The notes under the pieces were generated by a model. The model searched no databases. It saw only the letters and a list, made by a program, of their open reading frames with translations, and was not told the DNA's origin. This document shows, piece after piece, positions 1 to 8,863 of a stretch of 64,000 nucleotides of DNA. A program made the translations under genes and the position numbers. Positions within the stretch are counted from its first letter, which is position 1; each line of letters starts with the position of its first letter. Source of the stretch: RGIG4140 sp045632845 (GTDB lineage Bacteria; Pseudomonadota; Alphaproteobacteria; CAAHEQ01; UBA3637); NCBI GenBank assembly GCA_045632845.1, contig JAZQXL010000002.1, forward strand, positions 19,140 to 83,139. Direction: 5' to 3'.

Positions 1-1
1 T

Positions 2-598
2 TGGTGTTGTGTGGAGAAAAAAATGGCAGATATGATACCATTAAAAAATAAAGAAAAAGTTAAAGGGATTTTTTCTGAAATAAATACAGCTCTTTCTGGT
101 TTTATTCGGGGGCAAGCTTCAGTATGTTTGTTACTTGGATTATTTTATGGAATCGGCCTTTCAATTATTGGACTTGATTTTGGGTTGCTTGTTGGTTTGT
201 TAGCTGGGATTTTGTCTTTTATTCCTTATTTTGGATTTTTAACGGGTATTGTTTTAAGTTGTCTTTTAGCATTAACACAATCTGCATCATTGTTGTTGTG
301 GGCTGGAATTATTGGTATTTTCTTGGTTGGACAAGTTTTAGAAGGATATGTTTTAACTCCAAAGCTTGTTGGTGATAAGGTTGGTTTACATCCTGTATGG
401 ATTATTTTTGCATTGCTTGCAGGAGGTTCTTTATTCGGTTTCTTGGGCGTGTTGGTTGCTGTTCCAGTTGCGGCAGTTATTGGTGTTTTTGTTAGACATA
501 TTGTTGCCTGGTACAAAAAAAGCCCTGTTTATTTATCTACGACTAAAGAAGATGAATTGATTTTATCTAGTTCATCTGATAAAATAGGAGGAAAATGA
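2..598 (+). CDS. AI-2E/PerM-family permease, 3' part only
   Basis: This is the C-terminal part of a multi-pass inner membrane protein of the AI-2E transporter (PerM/YdiK) family. The frame is open to the left edge of the window, so the true start lies outside; a GTG at 11 is not needed as a start. Visible are the family-typical SGFIRGQ segment near residue 34, followed by four or five hydrophobic segments and the EGYVLTPKLVGDKVGLHP signature, then a short hydrophilic tail. The family exports small molecules, but the substrate here is unknown. Its stop codon overlaps the start of hda by four bases (ATGA), so the two are translationally coupled. This permease-Hda pairing is common in alphaproteobacteria. 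Confidence 0.88.
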   Translation, partial: WCCVEKKMADMIPLKNKEKVKGIFSEINTALSGFIRGQASVCLLLGLFYGIGLSIIGLDFGLLVGLLAGILSFIPYFGFLTGIVLSCLLALTQSASLLLWAGIIGIFLVGQVLEGYVLTPKLVGDKVGLHPVWIIFALLAGGSLFGFLGVLVAVPVAAVIGVFVRHIVAWYKKSPVYLSTTKEDELILSSSSDKIGGK

Positions 599-1305
599 TA
601 AACTCGTTTGAACAACTTCCTCTTTTGTTATCTTATCGCAGAGCTTTTGGTCGCGATGATCTTATTGTCGCACCTTGTAATGAGGAAGCTGTTCGTTGGA
701 TTGATAGATATCCAAATTGGCCCTATTTTGCTTTTTTAATTTGTGGTGAACCAGGGAGTGGAAAAACGCATTTGGCTTCTATTTTTTCAAATTACCATAT
801 TGATGCACGTTTGTTGGATGAATATTTTATTTTGCCAGATTATGTGCATAAGGTGGTTATTGAAAATGTTGATAAATTAAGAAATGAACGGGCATTGTTT
901 CATTTGTTTAATCAGATTAAAGATCAAGGGAAATTTTTGTTGATGACGGCAACAACTCTGCCAGAGTTTCAATTGAGAGATTTAGCAACGCGTATGAATA
1001 CGGTTCCAAGAACAATGATTTTAATGCCAGATGTTGATGTTCTTGCGATGCTTTTGATCAAGTTATTTGGAGATAAACACTTGCATTTGCAACCAAATGT
1101 GCTTGAGTATATCTTAAAAAGATTGCCAACATCCTTTTCATTGGTTCAAAAAGTTGTTGAAAAAGCTGATACTTTATCGCTCGGTCAAGGACGGGCAATT
1201 ACCATTCCATTAATGAAAGAAGCTTTGGATGATGTGTTGTCATTTAAGCATTTGTTAAAGCCAGAAGAAGAGGATGAAGGACAGTTGAATTTGTTCGATT
1301 TTTAA
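595..1305 (+). CDS. hda: Hda/HdaA-like DnaA regulatory ATPase
   Basis: This DnaA-related AAA+ protein (236 residues) should promote ATP hydrolysis by DnaA when bound to the DNA polymerase sliding clamp, so preventing re-initiation of replication. The Walker A motif GEPGSGKT is at residues 51-58, and an arginine-rich AAA+ lid region and a helical C-terminal domain follow. An N-terminal clamp-binding-like motif QLPLLL is at residues 7-12, the place known for Hda. The protein also ends in QLNLFDF (230-236), a better match to the clamp-binding consensus QLxLF than the N-terminal one. It overlaps the permease gene upstream by four bases. Confidence 0.9.
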   Translation: MINSFEQLPLLLSYRRAFGRDDLIVAPCNEEAVRWIDRYPNWPYFAFLICGEPGSGKTHLASIFSNYHIDARLLDEYFILPDYVHKVVIENVDKLRNERALFHLFNQIKDQGKFLLMTATTLPEFQLRDLATRMNTVPRTMILMPDVDVLAMLLIKLFGDKHLHLQPNVLEYILKRLPTSFSLVQKVVEKADTLSLGQGRAITIPLMKEALDDVLSFKHLLKPEEEDEGQLNLFDF

Positions 1306-1377
1306 GAAGTTTTTTTCTAAATAATATAGTCAGTTGTTTTAGATTCTTAAAAACCGAAAAAATAATTAAAAAAAGGG

Positions 1378-1406
1378 TTGACAGTTTCGATTTGAAATGT
1401 TATGCT
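1378..1406 (+). promoter_or_regulatory. Sigma70-type promoter for the 70-residue orphan gene
   Basis: TTGACA at 1378-1383 and TATGCT at 1401-1406 are separated by exactly 17 bases. Transcription would begin near 1413, about 30 bases before the start of the small gene at 1445. Confidence 0.75.
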
Positions 1407-1444
1407 TAACACAATAAGGAAAAAATTAGACAAAGGAAAGTAAG

Positions 1445-1657
1445 ATGACTTCAAATGAAACATTATCTCAAAATGCACAAGAAATTAATCCAGATACTAC
1501 CGCATATCTTTCCTCATTTGAAAATGGTACGAAAGTTTTTTCAAGTGGTGTTGTTGCTGCAAGAGCGGGCTATGGTGATCGTGTAGCTGCTTTTTCTGAT
1601 GTTTTAAAAGCAAACAATTCATTACCACCAACCTTAGAAAAAGGGGTAGAACGTTAA
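1445..1657 (+). CDS. Small orphan protein, 70 residues
   Basis: I do not recognise this protein. It is hydrophilic, with no signal peptide, no membrane segment and no cysteine. A good ribosome binding site (AAAGGAAAG, 1434-1442) precedes the ATG, and a near-consensus promoter lies 40-70 bases upstream. These support a real, well-expressed gene. It stands alone between hda and a tRNA gene. A role near replication control is only suggested by position. It could equally be an unrelated small cytosolic protein. Confidence 0.6.
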   Translation: MTSNETLSQNAQEINPDTTAYLSSFENGTKVFSSGVVAARAGYGDRVAAFSDVLKANNSLPPTLEKGVER

Positions 1658-1705
1658 TCAATTTTATTTTATATTTTGTTGAAGAATATATTATAAATTT
1701 GATAG

Positions 1706-1781
<76 letters not shown>

Positions 1782-1784
1782 TTA

Positions 1785-1816
1785 ATCCCATAAGTTATTT
1801 GCTTATGGGATTTTTA
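1785..1816 (+). terminator. Rho-independent terminator after tRNA-Thr
   Basis: A 10-bp stem (1785-1794 with 1802-1811) with a seven-base loop is followed by a T-rich run. Confidence 0.8.
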
Positions 1817-1912
1817 TTTTATGTTTTTTTTGATAAATTAAAATTAAATTTAAATATTTTTTAATTTTATTGACTATAGGTTGTATTTTTTAATTAAAAA
1901 TGCAAAAATGTA

Positions 1913-1941
1913 TTGCTTTTATTTAAAAAAGGGTGTACTCT
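1913..1941 (+). promoter_or_regulatory. Possible promoter of the ankyrin protein gene
   Basis: TTGCTT (1913-1918) and TACTCT (1936-1941) are 17 bases apart. The -10 match is weak, so this is a candidate only. Confidence 0.35.
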
Positions 1942-1996
1942 CCTTCAAAGAAATAATACTTTTGTTTAATGATTTGAGTTGTTCAGGGGTGAGTAA

Positions 1997-4900
1997 ATGG
2001 CTGATAAGATAAAAAAAGAATGTAGTTTTGAAGATGAAATTTTAACTTTATTTGATGAAATTGAATCTCCGCTGAATGATGAAGATGATTCGTTTTTTGT
2101 TGATGATGACGAGTTGCAAGAAGATTTAAAATTGTTTTATTCTTTAAAAGCTGGTTATGTCCGCTTGAAAGAATGTGTTGATGATGAAACGCGGAATAAG
2201 CTTATTTCACAATTGACGGATTTTAATTTTGTTTCAAAAAAACATGCTGATTTTTTAAATTGTTTATCGTTAATTAAAGAGTGTGGTGAAAAAATAATTC
2301 AGCAGTTTGATCAGGTTTCGCCTTTTGTAAAATTAAATCAGATTTTAAAAATGTTTCAATTTCATAACGAAGTGTTTGAAATGATGAAGGGTTTTGATGA
2401 AGATGTTTTAGTTTCTCGTGCTGTTTTGGATTCTTCAATTCCTTATTCTGAAGATTTTGCAGAAGCTGTTTTAAGAATGCGTATAATGGAGGAAGAAAAA
2501 ACAAAAAATAAAAAGGTAAGCAATTCAGAAATTGAAAAAACAGTTAGTGAAATTCAAGAAGTTTTAACTGCAGGTGATGATTTTTTATATGATGAAAAAG
2601 GTGAAAATTTTGATTTAAAAACAGAGGATGATTTTCAAGAGGATGTTTTGGAAGAAAACTCTTTTCAAACCCGTGTTCTTAATCAAGAAAAATTGTTTAA
2701 AATGGAGCAGGAGGGTTTTTATTTTTTATCTGAGTGTTTTTATGAACGGTTGAAGGATATAAAAATATTAGATACTAATATAAATATTGAAGTGTCTTTT
2801 TATCCGCAAGAAATTTTAAAATTATTTGAATTAAATGCAAGGCTTTATTCGCAAAAATTTGTAAAGGATTATTTTTTTCAACCGCAAAATACATTTGTGG
2901 ATGTGCAAGCTGCTTCAAAAGAATGTTTTAAGCCTTTGTTTTTGAATGTGTTATCTTTGCGTAAGAGTTTTTCTCAAAAGGCGTATTCAAAAGAGTGTAC
3001 TCTTAAAGAAAAAGAGTTGGAAAAAGAACTTTCCCTTTCTTGGAGTAAATTGGTAAATAAAATTTCTAAGGATGATCATTTGCTCAAATCAATTAGATGG
3101 CAAAATTTTGTGGCAGCCGTTGAGCAAGGTGATATTGCTAAAATTGAAGAAACATGGTTATTGTTTGACCGTTCAGAAAAAGTATCAGATGATATTAATC
3201 TTCTTTATTTTGATTTTATATTATTATTGATTAAAAAGATTACTCAGTTACCAATATTCCCATCAAAAGATATTCCTTATTCACCATTTGAAATGGTTGT
3301 TTTGTTGGAAGAAATTGAAAAGAAAGAACGTTTGAATTTGCGTTGTTTGTTAAAGTGGATTCTTAAATGTGTATTGCTTGATTTTCAAACATTTATAAAT
3401 ATGCCTTTGTTAAAAAGAGTAATGAAAGATATGCATGAAATTATCTGTTCGCAAATAGATGATGAGCTTAAAAGTGTGTTCTTTATTTATAAAAAAACAG
3501 TTAAAAGAATGTGTTTGATGAATAAGATTGCTGTAAATTGTTTGAAAAACGGAGTTCAAAATGAGGCAAATGATTATTTTGAAAAACTCAACAAAAATGT
3601 AAATTCAACCTTATTTAGCAGTATTCTTTTAAATGATTTAAATTTATTTAAAAATGCGTTAAAAAAAGGCTCCTTTGTAAATGATGTAACTTCATTTGGA
3701 GAAACTCCTTTAATTTTACTTACAAAATTAGAGCGATTTGATTGGGTGGATGTTTTGTTGAAATACAAGCCAAATGTAAATGCGTTTGATTTTAATGGGG
3801 GAACGTGTGCTCACTATTTAGCCGAGCTGAACAATGTTAAGATGCTTAAAAAAATAGCTAAAATGGGTGCAAATTTAAACCGTGTAAATGCTGATGAGTG
3901 TACCCCTTTATTTATTGGAGTTGAATGTGCTAATTTGGAAGTAGTTCGATTTTTGCTTGATGAAAATGTGGCAATCAACAAAGGTAATTTTCTTAAGAAA
4001 ACGCCATTACATATTGCACTTGAAAATGGGGATAAAAAACTTGCCTCGCTTTTAATTGAAAAAGGGGCGGATATTTTTGCGAGAGATAAAAATTTAAAAA
4101 CTGCTTTACACTATGCTGCAATTTCAGGTATGGGGCATTTGATTTTTGACTTTGTAGATAATGGCTTTAATATAAATGCAAGGGATATTCAATTAAGAAC
4201 ACCTTTACATATGGCCTGTTTGTATGGGCAAGAATTGGTTGTGAAAAAATTAATCGAAATGGGTGCTGATATTAATTTAAAAGATGTGAATGGTCAAACA
4301 CCGCTTCATATTGCAACAGCGGTGGGATCATCAGCCATTGTTTCCGTTTTGTTATCGAATGGTGCACAAGTTGATTTGCTTGATAATCAAGGGCAATCAG
4401 CTCTTTATTTGGCTACGATAAATAAACAAAAAAAATCATTTAAAGAACTTGTTGAGCTGAGCTCCAAAATTTATGCAAAAACAAAAGATTTGTCTTCTGT
4501 TGCAACGCTTGTTCAAGAAGGAGCTGATCGAGCTTTAAAAAGTTGTTTAAAAAAACATGAGGGTTGCAATTCATTTTTTGATATGGCTCTTTTTGTTGGT
4601 GTTTTTAGAGAAAGTAAGGCTCTTGTTGAAAAAGCAATTGAGCATGGATCTCATTTAAAAGACTTAACAGTTGGTGAAAAAACAGCATTAGAGTGGGCTC
4701 TTGAAATTGGAAATTTAGAAATCATTGAGTTGTTGTATGCAAATAATTGTTTGAAAAAACAAAATCCTAAAACAAATATGGGACACTCAAGTTTGATTGA
4801 AGCGATTGTTCAAAATGATATTGCAAAAGTTCGTTTGTTGGTTAAATCGGGGGCTGATGTTAATTCGCATGACGCAGGGACAAAACACTCTGTTTTGCAT

Positions 4901-5107
4901 TATGCAAGTGCGATAGGAAATGTAAAGGCTATTGATATTTTGGTTGCAAATGGGGCGGATATTAATGTTAAAGACATTCGGGGAAAAACGCCATTGTTTG
5001 TTGCAAGACAGGCGCATCAATATGAAGCTGAAAATTTGCTTTTATCTTTAGGGGCTGAAGATGATGAGTTTTCAAAACCTGTTTCGTATCTTGACGTAGA
5101 TGAATAA
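1997..5107 (+). CDS. Large cytosolic ankyrin-repeat protein
   Basis: This 1036-residue protein has no signal peptide. Residues 1 to about 530 are acidic and helical, with no family I recognise. From about 535 ankyrin repeats begin; they are clearest as TPLHIALENGDKKLASLLI, TPLHMACLYGQELVVKKLI and TPLHIATAVGSSAIVSVLL. Two blocks (about 535-815 and 862-1022) are separated by a less regular linker, giving roughly a dozen repeats. Ankyrin repeats bind proteins. Large ankyrin proteins in host-associated bacteria can be secreted effectors, but nothing here shows secretion. The ATG at 1997 follows GGGGTGAG. The gene appears to be transcribed alone. Confidence 0.88.
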   Translation: MADKIKKECSFEDEILTLFDEIESPLNDEDDSFFVDDDELQEDLKLFYSLKAGYVRLKECVDDETRNKLISQLTDFNFVSKKHADFLNCLSLIKECGEKIIQQFDQVSPFVKLNQILKMFQFHNEVFEMMKGFDEDVLVSRAVLDSSIPYSEDFAEAVLRMRIMEEEKTKNKKVSNSEIEKTVSEIQEVLTAGDDFLYDEKGENFDLKTEDDFQEDVLEENSFQTRVLNQEKLFKMEQEGFYFLSECFYERLKDIKILDTNINIEVSFYPQEILKLFELNARLYSQKFVKDYFFQPQNTFVDVQAASKECFKPLFLNVLSLRKSFSQKAYSKECTLKEKELEKELSLSWSKLVNKISKDDHLLKSIRWQNFVAAVEQGDIAKIEETWLLFDRSEKVSDDINLLYFDFILLLIKKITQLPIFPSKDIPYSPFEMVVLLEEIEKKERLNLRCLLKWILKCVLLDFQTFINMPLLKRVMKDMHEIICSQIDDELKSVFFIYKKTVKRMCLMNKIAVNCLKNGVQNEANDYFEKLNKNVNSTLFSSILLNDLNLFKNALKKGSFVNDVTSFGETPLILLTKLERFDWVDVLLKYKPNVNAFDFNGGTCAHYLAELNNVKMLKKIAKMGANLNRVNADECTPLFIGVECANLEVVRFLLDENVAINKGNFLKKTPLHIALENGDKKLASLLIEKGADIFARDKNLKTALHYAAISGMGHLIFDFVDNGFNINARDIQLRTPLHMACLYGQELVVKKLIEMGADINLKDVNGQTPLHIATAVGSSAIVSVLLSNGAQVDLLDNQGQSALYLATINKQKKSFKELVELSSKIYAKTKDLSSVATLVQEGADRALKSCLKKHEGCNSFFDMALFVGVFRESKALVEKAIEHGSHLKDLTVGEKTALEWALEIGNLEIIELLYANNCLKKQNPKTNMGHSSLIEAIVQNDIAKVRLLVKSGADVNSHDAGTKHSVLHYASAIGNVKAIDILVANGADINVKDIRGKTPLFVARQAHQYEAENLLLSLGAEDDEFSKPVSYLDVDE

Positions 5108-5151
5108 TTTTTTGTTTTTCTAAAAAAAAGCTTTTATCTTTTTGAATTGGT

Positions 5152-5160
5152 TGGTATACT
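5152..5160 (+). promoter_or_regulatory. Extended -10 promoter candidate for pepA
   Basis: TGG followed by TATACT (5155-5160) forms an extended -10 element 35 bases before the pepA start. A second candidate overlaps it: TTGAAT (5142-5147), 17 bases, TTAAAT (5165-5170). Confidence 0.45.
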
Positions 5161-5194
5161 TTTCTTAAATTTAACAATTAAGAAGGGGATTTAT

Positions 5195-6631
5195 ATGTTA
5201 CAAATTGATTTTAAAAAAGATTGTGTAAATGAAAATGTTGTTATTTTTGCAACGGATACAAAAACATTAAAAACAAAAAGTATAACATCAGCACAGTTAA
5301 AAATGGTTAATCAATCTTTGCTTCAATCAGATTTTAAAGCAAAAGAAGGGGAGGTTGTTCCTGTTTTAGGCGGAACCCAACAAATAATTGTTGTGGGTGT
5401 TGGGTCAAAAAAAGACAAAAATGCTTTTGAAACAATTGGTGGAAAACTGGTTCCTTATTTAAAAGGAAAAGATGTTTGCTATTATGTGACAGGTGATTTT
5501 GGTTTTTCAGCTGTTGAAGAAGCTCTTTTTATTGCAACGGGTATGATATTGGGAGCATATCAATTTGACAAGTATAAAACAAAAGATAAAAAAGAAAAAA
5601 AAGAATTTAAAAAAGTTACTTTTGTTTTAGAAGATGCTTCAAAAGCAAAAACTGAATTTAAAAAAGTTTTACCGATTATTGAAAGTGTTTATATGGCAAG
5701 AGATTTAAGTGCTGAGCCAGCTAATCATTTAACACCAGTTTTATTTGCTGATCGGATTAAAGAACTTCAAAAAACAGGGCTTGAAATTGAAATTTTATCT
5801 TTAAAAGAATTGAAAACTAAAAAATTTGGAATGCTTCTTTCCGTTGCTCAAGGTTCTCAAAATGAACCTAGAGTTGCCGTGATGAAATGGATGGGAAATT
5901 CTAAAAAGAAAACTTTTGACATTGGTTTTGTTGGAAAGGGTGTTACCTTTGATTCAGGAGGTATTTCATTAAAACCAGGTGCTGGAATGGGTGATATGAA
6001 ACAAGATATGACAGGTGCTGCAGTTGTTGTTTCATCTATGCGTTCTTTTGCTTTAAGAAAAGTTAAATCAAATGTAATTGGGATTGTCGGATTGGTTGAA
6101 AATATGCCTTCTGGCACAGCATCAAGACCTGGTGATGTGGTGACCTCTTTGTCAGGAAAAACAGTTGAAATTTTGAACACAGATGCAGAAGGTCGCTTGG
6201 TGTTAGGTGATTGTTTGTGGTATCTTCAATCTCAATATAAAGTGAACAAAATTGTTGATTTGGCAACATTAACAGGGGCGGTTATGGCTGCTCTTGGTGA
6301 AGAGTATGCTGGCCTATTTTCAAATGATGATGTGTTGGTTAATGAAATTAAAGAAGCAGGTAAAGCTGTAAATGAAGCTGTTTGGCATTTGCCTATGAAC
6401 AAGGCTTATGACAAAATGATTGATTCAGATATTGCTGATATGAAAAATATTGGTGGTCGTTTGGCTGGTGGTAGCACTGCCGCTTGCTTTTTAGCTAGAT
6501 TTATCAAAGAGGGGGTTACATGGGCCCATCTTGATATTGCAGGTGTTGATAAATATGAAAAATCACGCCCAACTACGCCAAAAGGTGCCACTGGTTGGGG
6601 TGTTCGTCTTCTCAATCAATTGGTAAAGTAA
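5195..6631 (+). CDS. pepA: Leucyl aminopeptidase (M17 family)
   Basis: This cytosolic two-metal aminopeptidase (478 residues) removes N-terminal residues from peptides. The metal-binding and catalytic motif VGKGVTFDSGGISLKP lies in the central part and the family signature NTDAEGRL is at residues 328-335. The first third is the N-terminal macro-like domain. The start is placed at ATG 5195, preceded by AAGGGG, and not at an in-frame upstream codon (5147), because the extra residues would lie upstream of the ribosome binding site and overlap the promoter. Length matches the family. M17 enzymes can also bind DNA in some bacteria, but nothing here shows that. Confidence 0.95.
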   Translation: MLQIDFKKDCVNENVVIFATDTKTLKTKSITSAQLKMVNQSLLQSDFKAKEGEVVPVLGGTQQIIVVGVGSKKDKNAFETIGGKLVPYLKGKDVCYYVTGDFGFSAVEEALFIATGMILGAYQFDKYKTKDKKEKKEFKKVTFVLEDASKAKTEFKKVLPIIESVYMARDLSAEPANHLTPVLFADRIKELQKTGLEIEILSLKELKTKKFGMLLSVAQGSQNEPRVAVMKWMGNSKKKTFDIGFVGKGVTFDSGGISLKPGAGMGDMKQDMTGAAVVVSSMRSFALRKVKSNVIGIVGLVENMPSGTASRPGDVVTSLSGKTVEILNTDAEGRLVLGDCLWYLQSQYKVNKIVDLATLTGAVMAALGEEYAGLFSNDDVLVNEIKEAGKAVNEAVWHLPMNKAYDKMIDSDIADMKNIGGRLAGGSTAACFLARFIKEGVTWAHLDIAGVDKYEKSRPTTPKGATGWGVRLLNQLVK

Positions 6632-6653
6632 CAAAGGAGATTGAACAATTTTT

Positions 6654-6688
6654 ATTCGCTGCCAACTTTTAGTTGGTGGCGAATTTTT
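6654..6688 (+). terminator. Strong terminator after pepA
   Basis: A 14-bp stem (6654-6667 with 6672-6685, two G-T pairs) with a TTTT loop is followed by a T run. Confidence 0.85.
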
Positions 6689-6704
6689 TCTTTAACTACT
6701 TAAT

Positions 6705-6733
6705 TTGACAAATATATCTAAATATGTTATAGC
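6705..6733 (+). promoter_or_regulatory. Promoter of the DMT transporter gene
   Basis: TTGACA (6705-6710) and TATAGC (6728-6733) are separated by 17 bases, 25 bases before the start codon at 6758. Confidence 0.7.
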
Positions 6734-6757
6734 TTAAATTAAGAGAAAGAAAAATCC

Positions 6758-7657
6758 ATGTTTACGTTATTAATTGCCTTTGTTGCACCTATGTTGCATG
6801 CTGTTTCGAACATTTTAGATGCACGTGTATCGAATTTTTTGTTTAAAAGTAATGTTTCAACCATTTTTTATTTGGGATTGACAAATTTGTTTGTCTTACC
6901 ATTTTTGGTGTTGTTTGGTGGTGTTGAAATATTGAAGATTTCAACAGATGCTTTGCCGATCTTGTTGATTGTTGCTTTGTTTGAGATTTTGTACCAGATT
7001 CCTTATTTTAAAGCGTTGAAAAAAATTGACACGTCTATTGTTGGTGCTATGTTCTCGTTAGGTAAAATTTTATTACCCATTTTTGCATATATTATTGTTG
7101 GAGAACAATTGTATTTTTGGCAATATATAGGTTTCTTTATTATTATTGCAGCAACATTATTTTTGAATTTAAAAAAAGGTGTTTCTATTCAACTTAATTT
7201 TGCATTTTATTTAATGTTGGTTGCTTCTTTGATGATTACACTTAATACGATTTTTTCAAAAAAAGCATTAATGGAAATGAATTGGTTGAGTTTTAGTTTT
7301 TATTATGTTGTTTTATCAGATGTGTTTTTGATGTTGGCGTTATTAAGTCCTAAATTCTTTAAAAATATTAAGAGAGATTTTAAAGTTTTTAAAAAGAATT
7401 TTTCGCTTTTAATATTGATGGAAATTGTGGATAGATTTGCTGTTTTGACTGGTATTTATGCTTTGTCTTTATTACCTGTTATGGTTAGAGCAGGGATTAG
7501 TTCAACAACGCCAATTTTTGTGTTGCTTTATAGTTTGGTGTTGTATAAATTGTTTGGTGGTCAATTTAAAGAGGACTTAAATAGAACAGGTATGATCAAA
7601 AAGCTTGTTTGTTTTTTGTTTATTATCATCGGTGTTGTACTGACCGTTTGTGAATAA
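6758..7657 (+). CDS. EamA/DMT-family transporter
   Basis: This 299-residue inner membrane protein has about ten hydrophobic segments and the two-halved layout of the drug/metabolite transporter superfamily. Each half is about 140 residues, and the first half carries the FEILYQIPYFKALKKIDTS segment typical of EamA domains. The substrate cannot be told from sequence. It is transcribed from its own promoter just after the pepA terminator, so it is not part of the pepA unit. Confidence 0.75.
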   Translation: MFTLLIAFVAPMLHAVSNILDARVSNFLFKSNVSTIFYLGLTNLFVLPFLVLFGGVEILKISTDALPILLIVALFEILYQIPYFKALKKIDTSIVGAMFSLGKILLPIFAYIIVGEQLYFWQYIGFFIIIAATLFLNLKKGVSIQLNFAFYLMLVASLMITLNTIFSKKALMEMNWLSFSFYYVVLSDVFLMLALLSPKFFKNIKRDFKVFKKNFSLLILMEIVDRFAVLTGIYALSLLPVMVRAGISSTTPIFVLLYSLVLYKLFGGQFKEDLNRTGMIKKLVCFLFIIIGVVLTVCE

Positions 7658-7713
7658 AAAAATGAATAAAAATAAAGAGAAATAAAAAATATTAAAAAAA
7701 ATAAAAATAAGAC

Positions 7714-7742
7714 TTGCTTTTTTATAATAAAATCTGTATAAA
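7714..7742 (+). promoter_or_regulatory. Promoter of tRNA-Val
   Basis: TTGCTT (7714-7719) and TATAAA (7737-7742) have 17-base spacing, directly before the tRNA gene. Confidence 0.6.
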
Positions 7743-7758
7743 TACTTTTATCTTAGAT

Positions 7759-7835
7759 GGATGTGTAGCTCAGGTGGTTAGAGTATTACGTTGACATCGT
7801 AAGGGTCGCAAGTTCGAGTCTTGCCACATCCACCA
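7759..7835 (+). tRNA. tRNA-Val (GAC)
   Basis: Acceptor GGATGTG/CACATCC, anticodon stem TTACG/CGTAA with loop TTGACAT (anticodon GAC, valine codon GUC), T-loop GTTCGAGT and an encoded CCA end. Confidence 0.95.
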
Positions 7836-7840
7836 TTTAA

Positions 7841-7866
7841 AATCCGCCAATTTGGCGGTTTTTTTA
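7841..7866 (+). terminator. Terminator after tRNA-Val
   Basis: The stem CCGCCA/TGGCGG with a short loop is followed by seven or more T. The flanking A run on the left may let it also end ruvX on the opposite strand. Confidence 0.75.
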
Positions 7867-7903
7867 TGCTTAAAATTTTTTAAGTTATCTAATTTAAATT
7901 GTT

Positions 7904-8374
7904 TTATTTTGCTTCATCAAGAGCTTTTTGAAGAATTCTTGCGGCAGCATATGAATCTAATACTTTTTTTTGTTTTGACTCGCGCATGCATCTGGCAGAT
8001 AAATATTCAGATGCGTATTTTGAAGTGTAGCGTTCATCAATTAAAAAAACTGGTAAGCCATATTTTTCACTAACACGTTCTGAAAAAAGGCGTGCGTGGT
8101 GGGCAATTTCCCCTTCTTCTCCATCGGTTTGAAGTGGCAGACCAACAACAATTGCTTTAACCTCTTTTGCAGGGATGATATCATCTAATTCTTTTAGTTG
8201 GTGAATAATTTTAAATGGTTCGGCTATTTTTGTTGATTTGTCTGATAAGGCAAGACCAATTCTTTTCATGCCATAATCAACGCCCAACACAACGCCTGTT
8301 TTGGGAAAAATATTTTTGCTTTCAGTTAATAAAAAAACTTGTTTTTTTGTTTGTTTTTCGCTAGTATTACTCAT
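7904..8374 (-). CDS. ruvX: RuvX/YqgF-like nuclease
   Basis: This 156-residue RNase H-fold protein belongs to the YqgF/RuvX family (putative Holliday junction resolvase, also linked to 16S rRNA processing). The first acidic catalytic residue is in GVDYGMKRIGLA (Asp33), followed by VGLPL and IDERYTS in the order the family expects. The N-terminus is about 25 residues longer than usual. The start is placed at the ATG (8374-8372), not the adjacent GTG. It is divergent from rpiB with only 30 bases between them, so their promoters must overlap. Confidence 0.88.
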   Translation of the reverse strand: MSNTSEKQTKKQVFLLTESKNIFPKTGVVLGVDYGMKRIGLALSDKSTKIAEPFKIIHQLKELDDIIPAKEVKAIVVGLPLQTDGEEGEIAHHARLFSERVSEKYGLPVFLIDERYTSKYASEYLSARCMRESKQKKVLDSYAAARILQKALDEAK

Positions 8375-8404
8375 CACTATTCTTATATAAGGAAATGCTT
8401 AAAT

Positions 8405-8863
8405 ATGCAAGTAAAAAAAATCGTTATGGCATCAGATCACGCAGCCTGTGAGTTAAAATCTTTTTTAAAAGAGACATTGATTTCACAAGGGTATGAAATT
8501 ATTGATTGCGGAACTGAAAGTGCTCAAGTGTCAGTTGATTATCCTGATAAGGCTTATCTTTTGGCAAAGGTGTTGAAAAAGAATGAAGCTGATATGGGTA
8601 TTTTACTTTGCGGTTCAGGAATTGGTATGAGCATTGCTGTGAACAGATATGATCATATTCGTGCAGCTTTGGTGCATTCAATTGATTATGCAAAGCTTGC
8701 ACGCCAACATAATGATGCAAATGTTTTGGTGCTTGGTGGGCGCTTTTTAAATCCTCAAGAAGCACTTGAAATAACAAATACTTTTTTAATGACAGATTTT
8801 GAAGGGGAACGACACGCTAGACGAGTCGCAAAATTAGGAGATATGCCACATGACTTTGAATAA
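8405..8863 (+). CDS. rpiB: Ribose-5-phosphate isomerase B
   Basis: This 152-residue enzyme interconverts ribose-5-phosphate and ribulose-5-phosphate in the pentose phosphate pathway. Key motifs are ASDHAACELK at the N-terminus, VDYPD, the LCGSGIGMSIAVNR loop with the catalytic cysteine, and HNDANVLVLGGR. The ATG at 8405 follows AAGGAAATG; a longer in-frame reading to 8339 would run into ruvX and is rejected. The 3' end overlaps glyA by 14 bases, so the two are translationally coupled. rpiB-glyA adjacency is common in alphaproteobacteria. Confidence 0.95.
   Translation: MQVKKIVMASDHAACELKSFLKETLISQGYEIIDCGTESAQVSVDYPDKAYLLAKVLKKNEADMGILLCGSGIGMSIAVNRYDHIRAALVHSIDYAKLARQHNDANVLVLGGRFLNPQEALEITNTFLMTDFEGERHARRVAKLGDMPHDFE

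Noticed and set aside
5147..5194. Upstream extension of pepA
   Set aside because: It runs through the extended -10 element and the ribosome binding site of the ATG at 5195.
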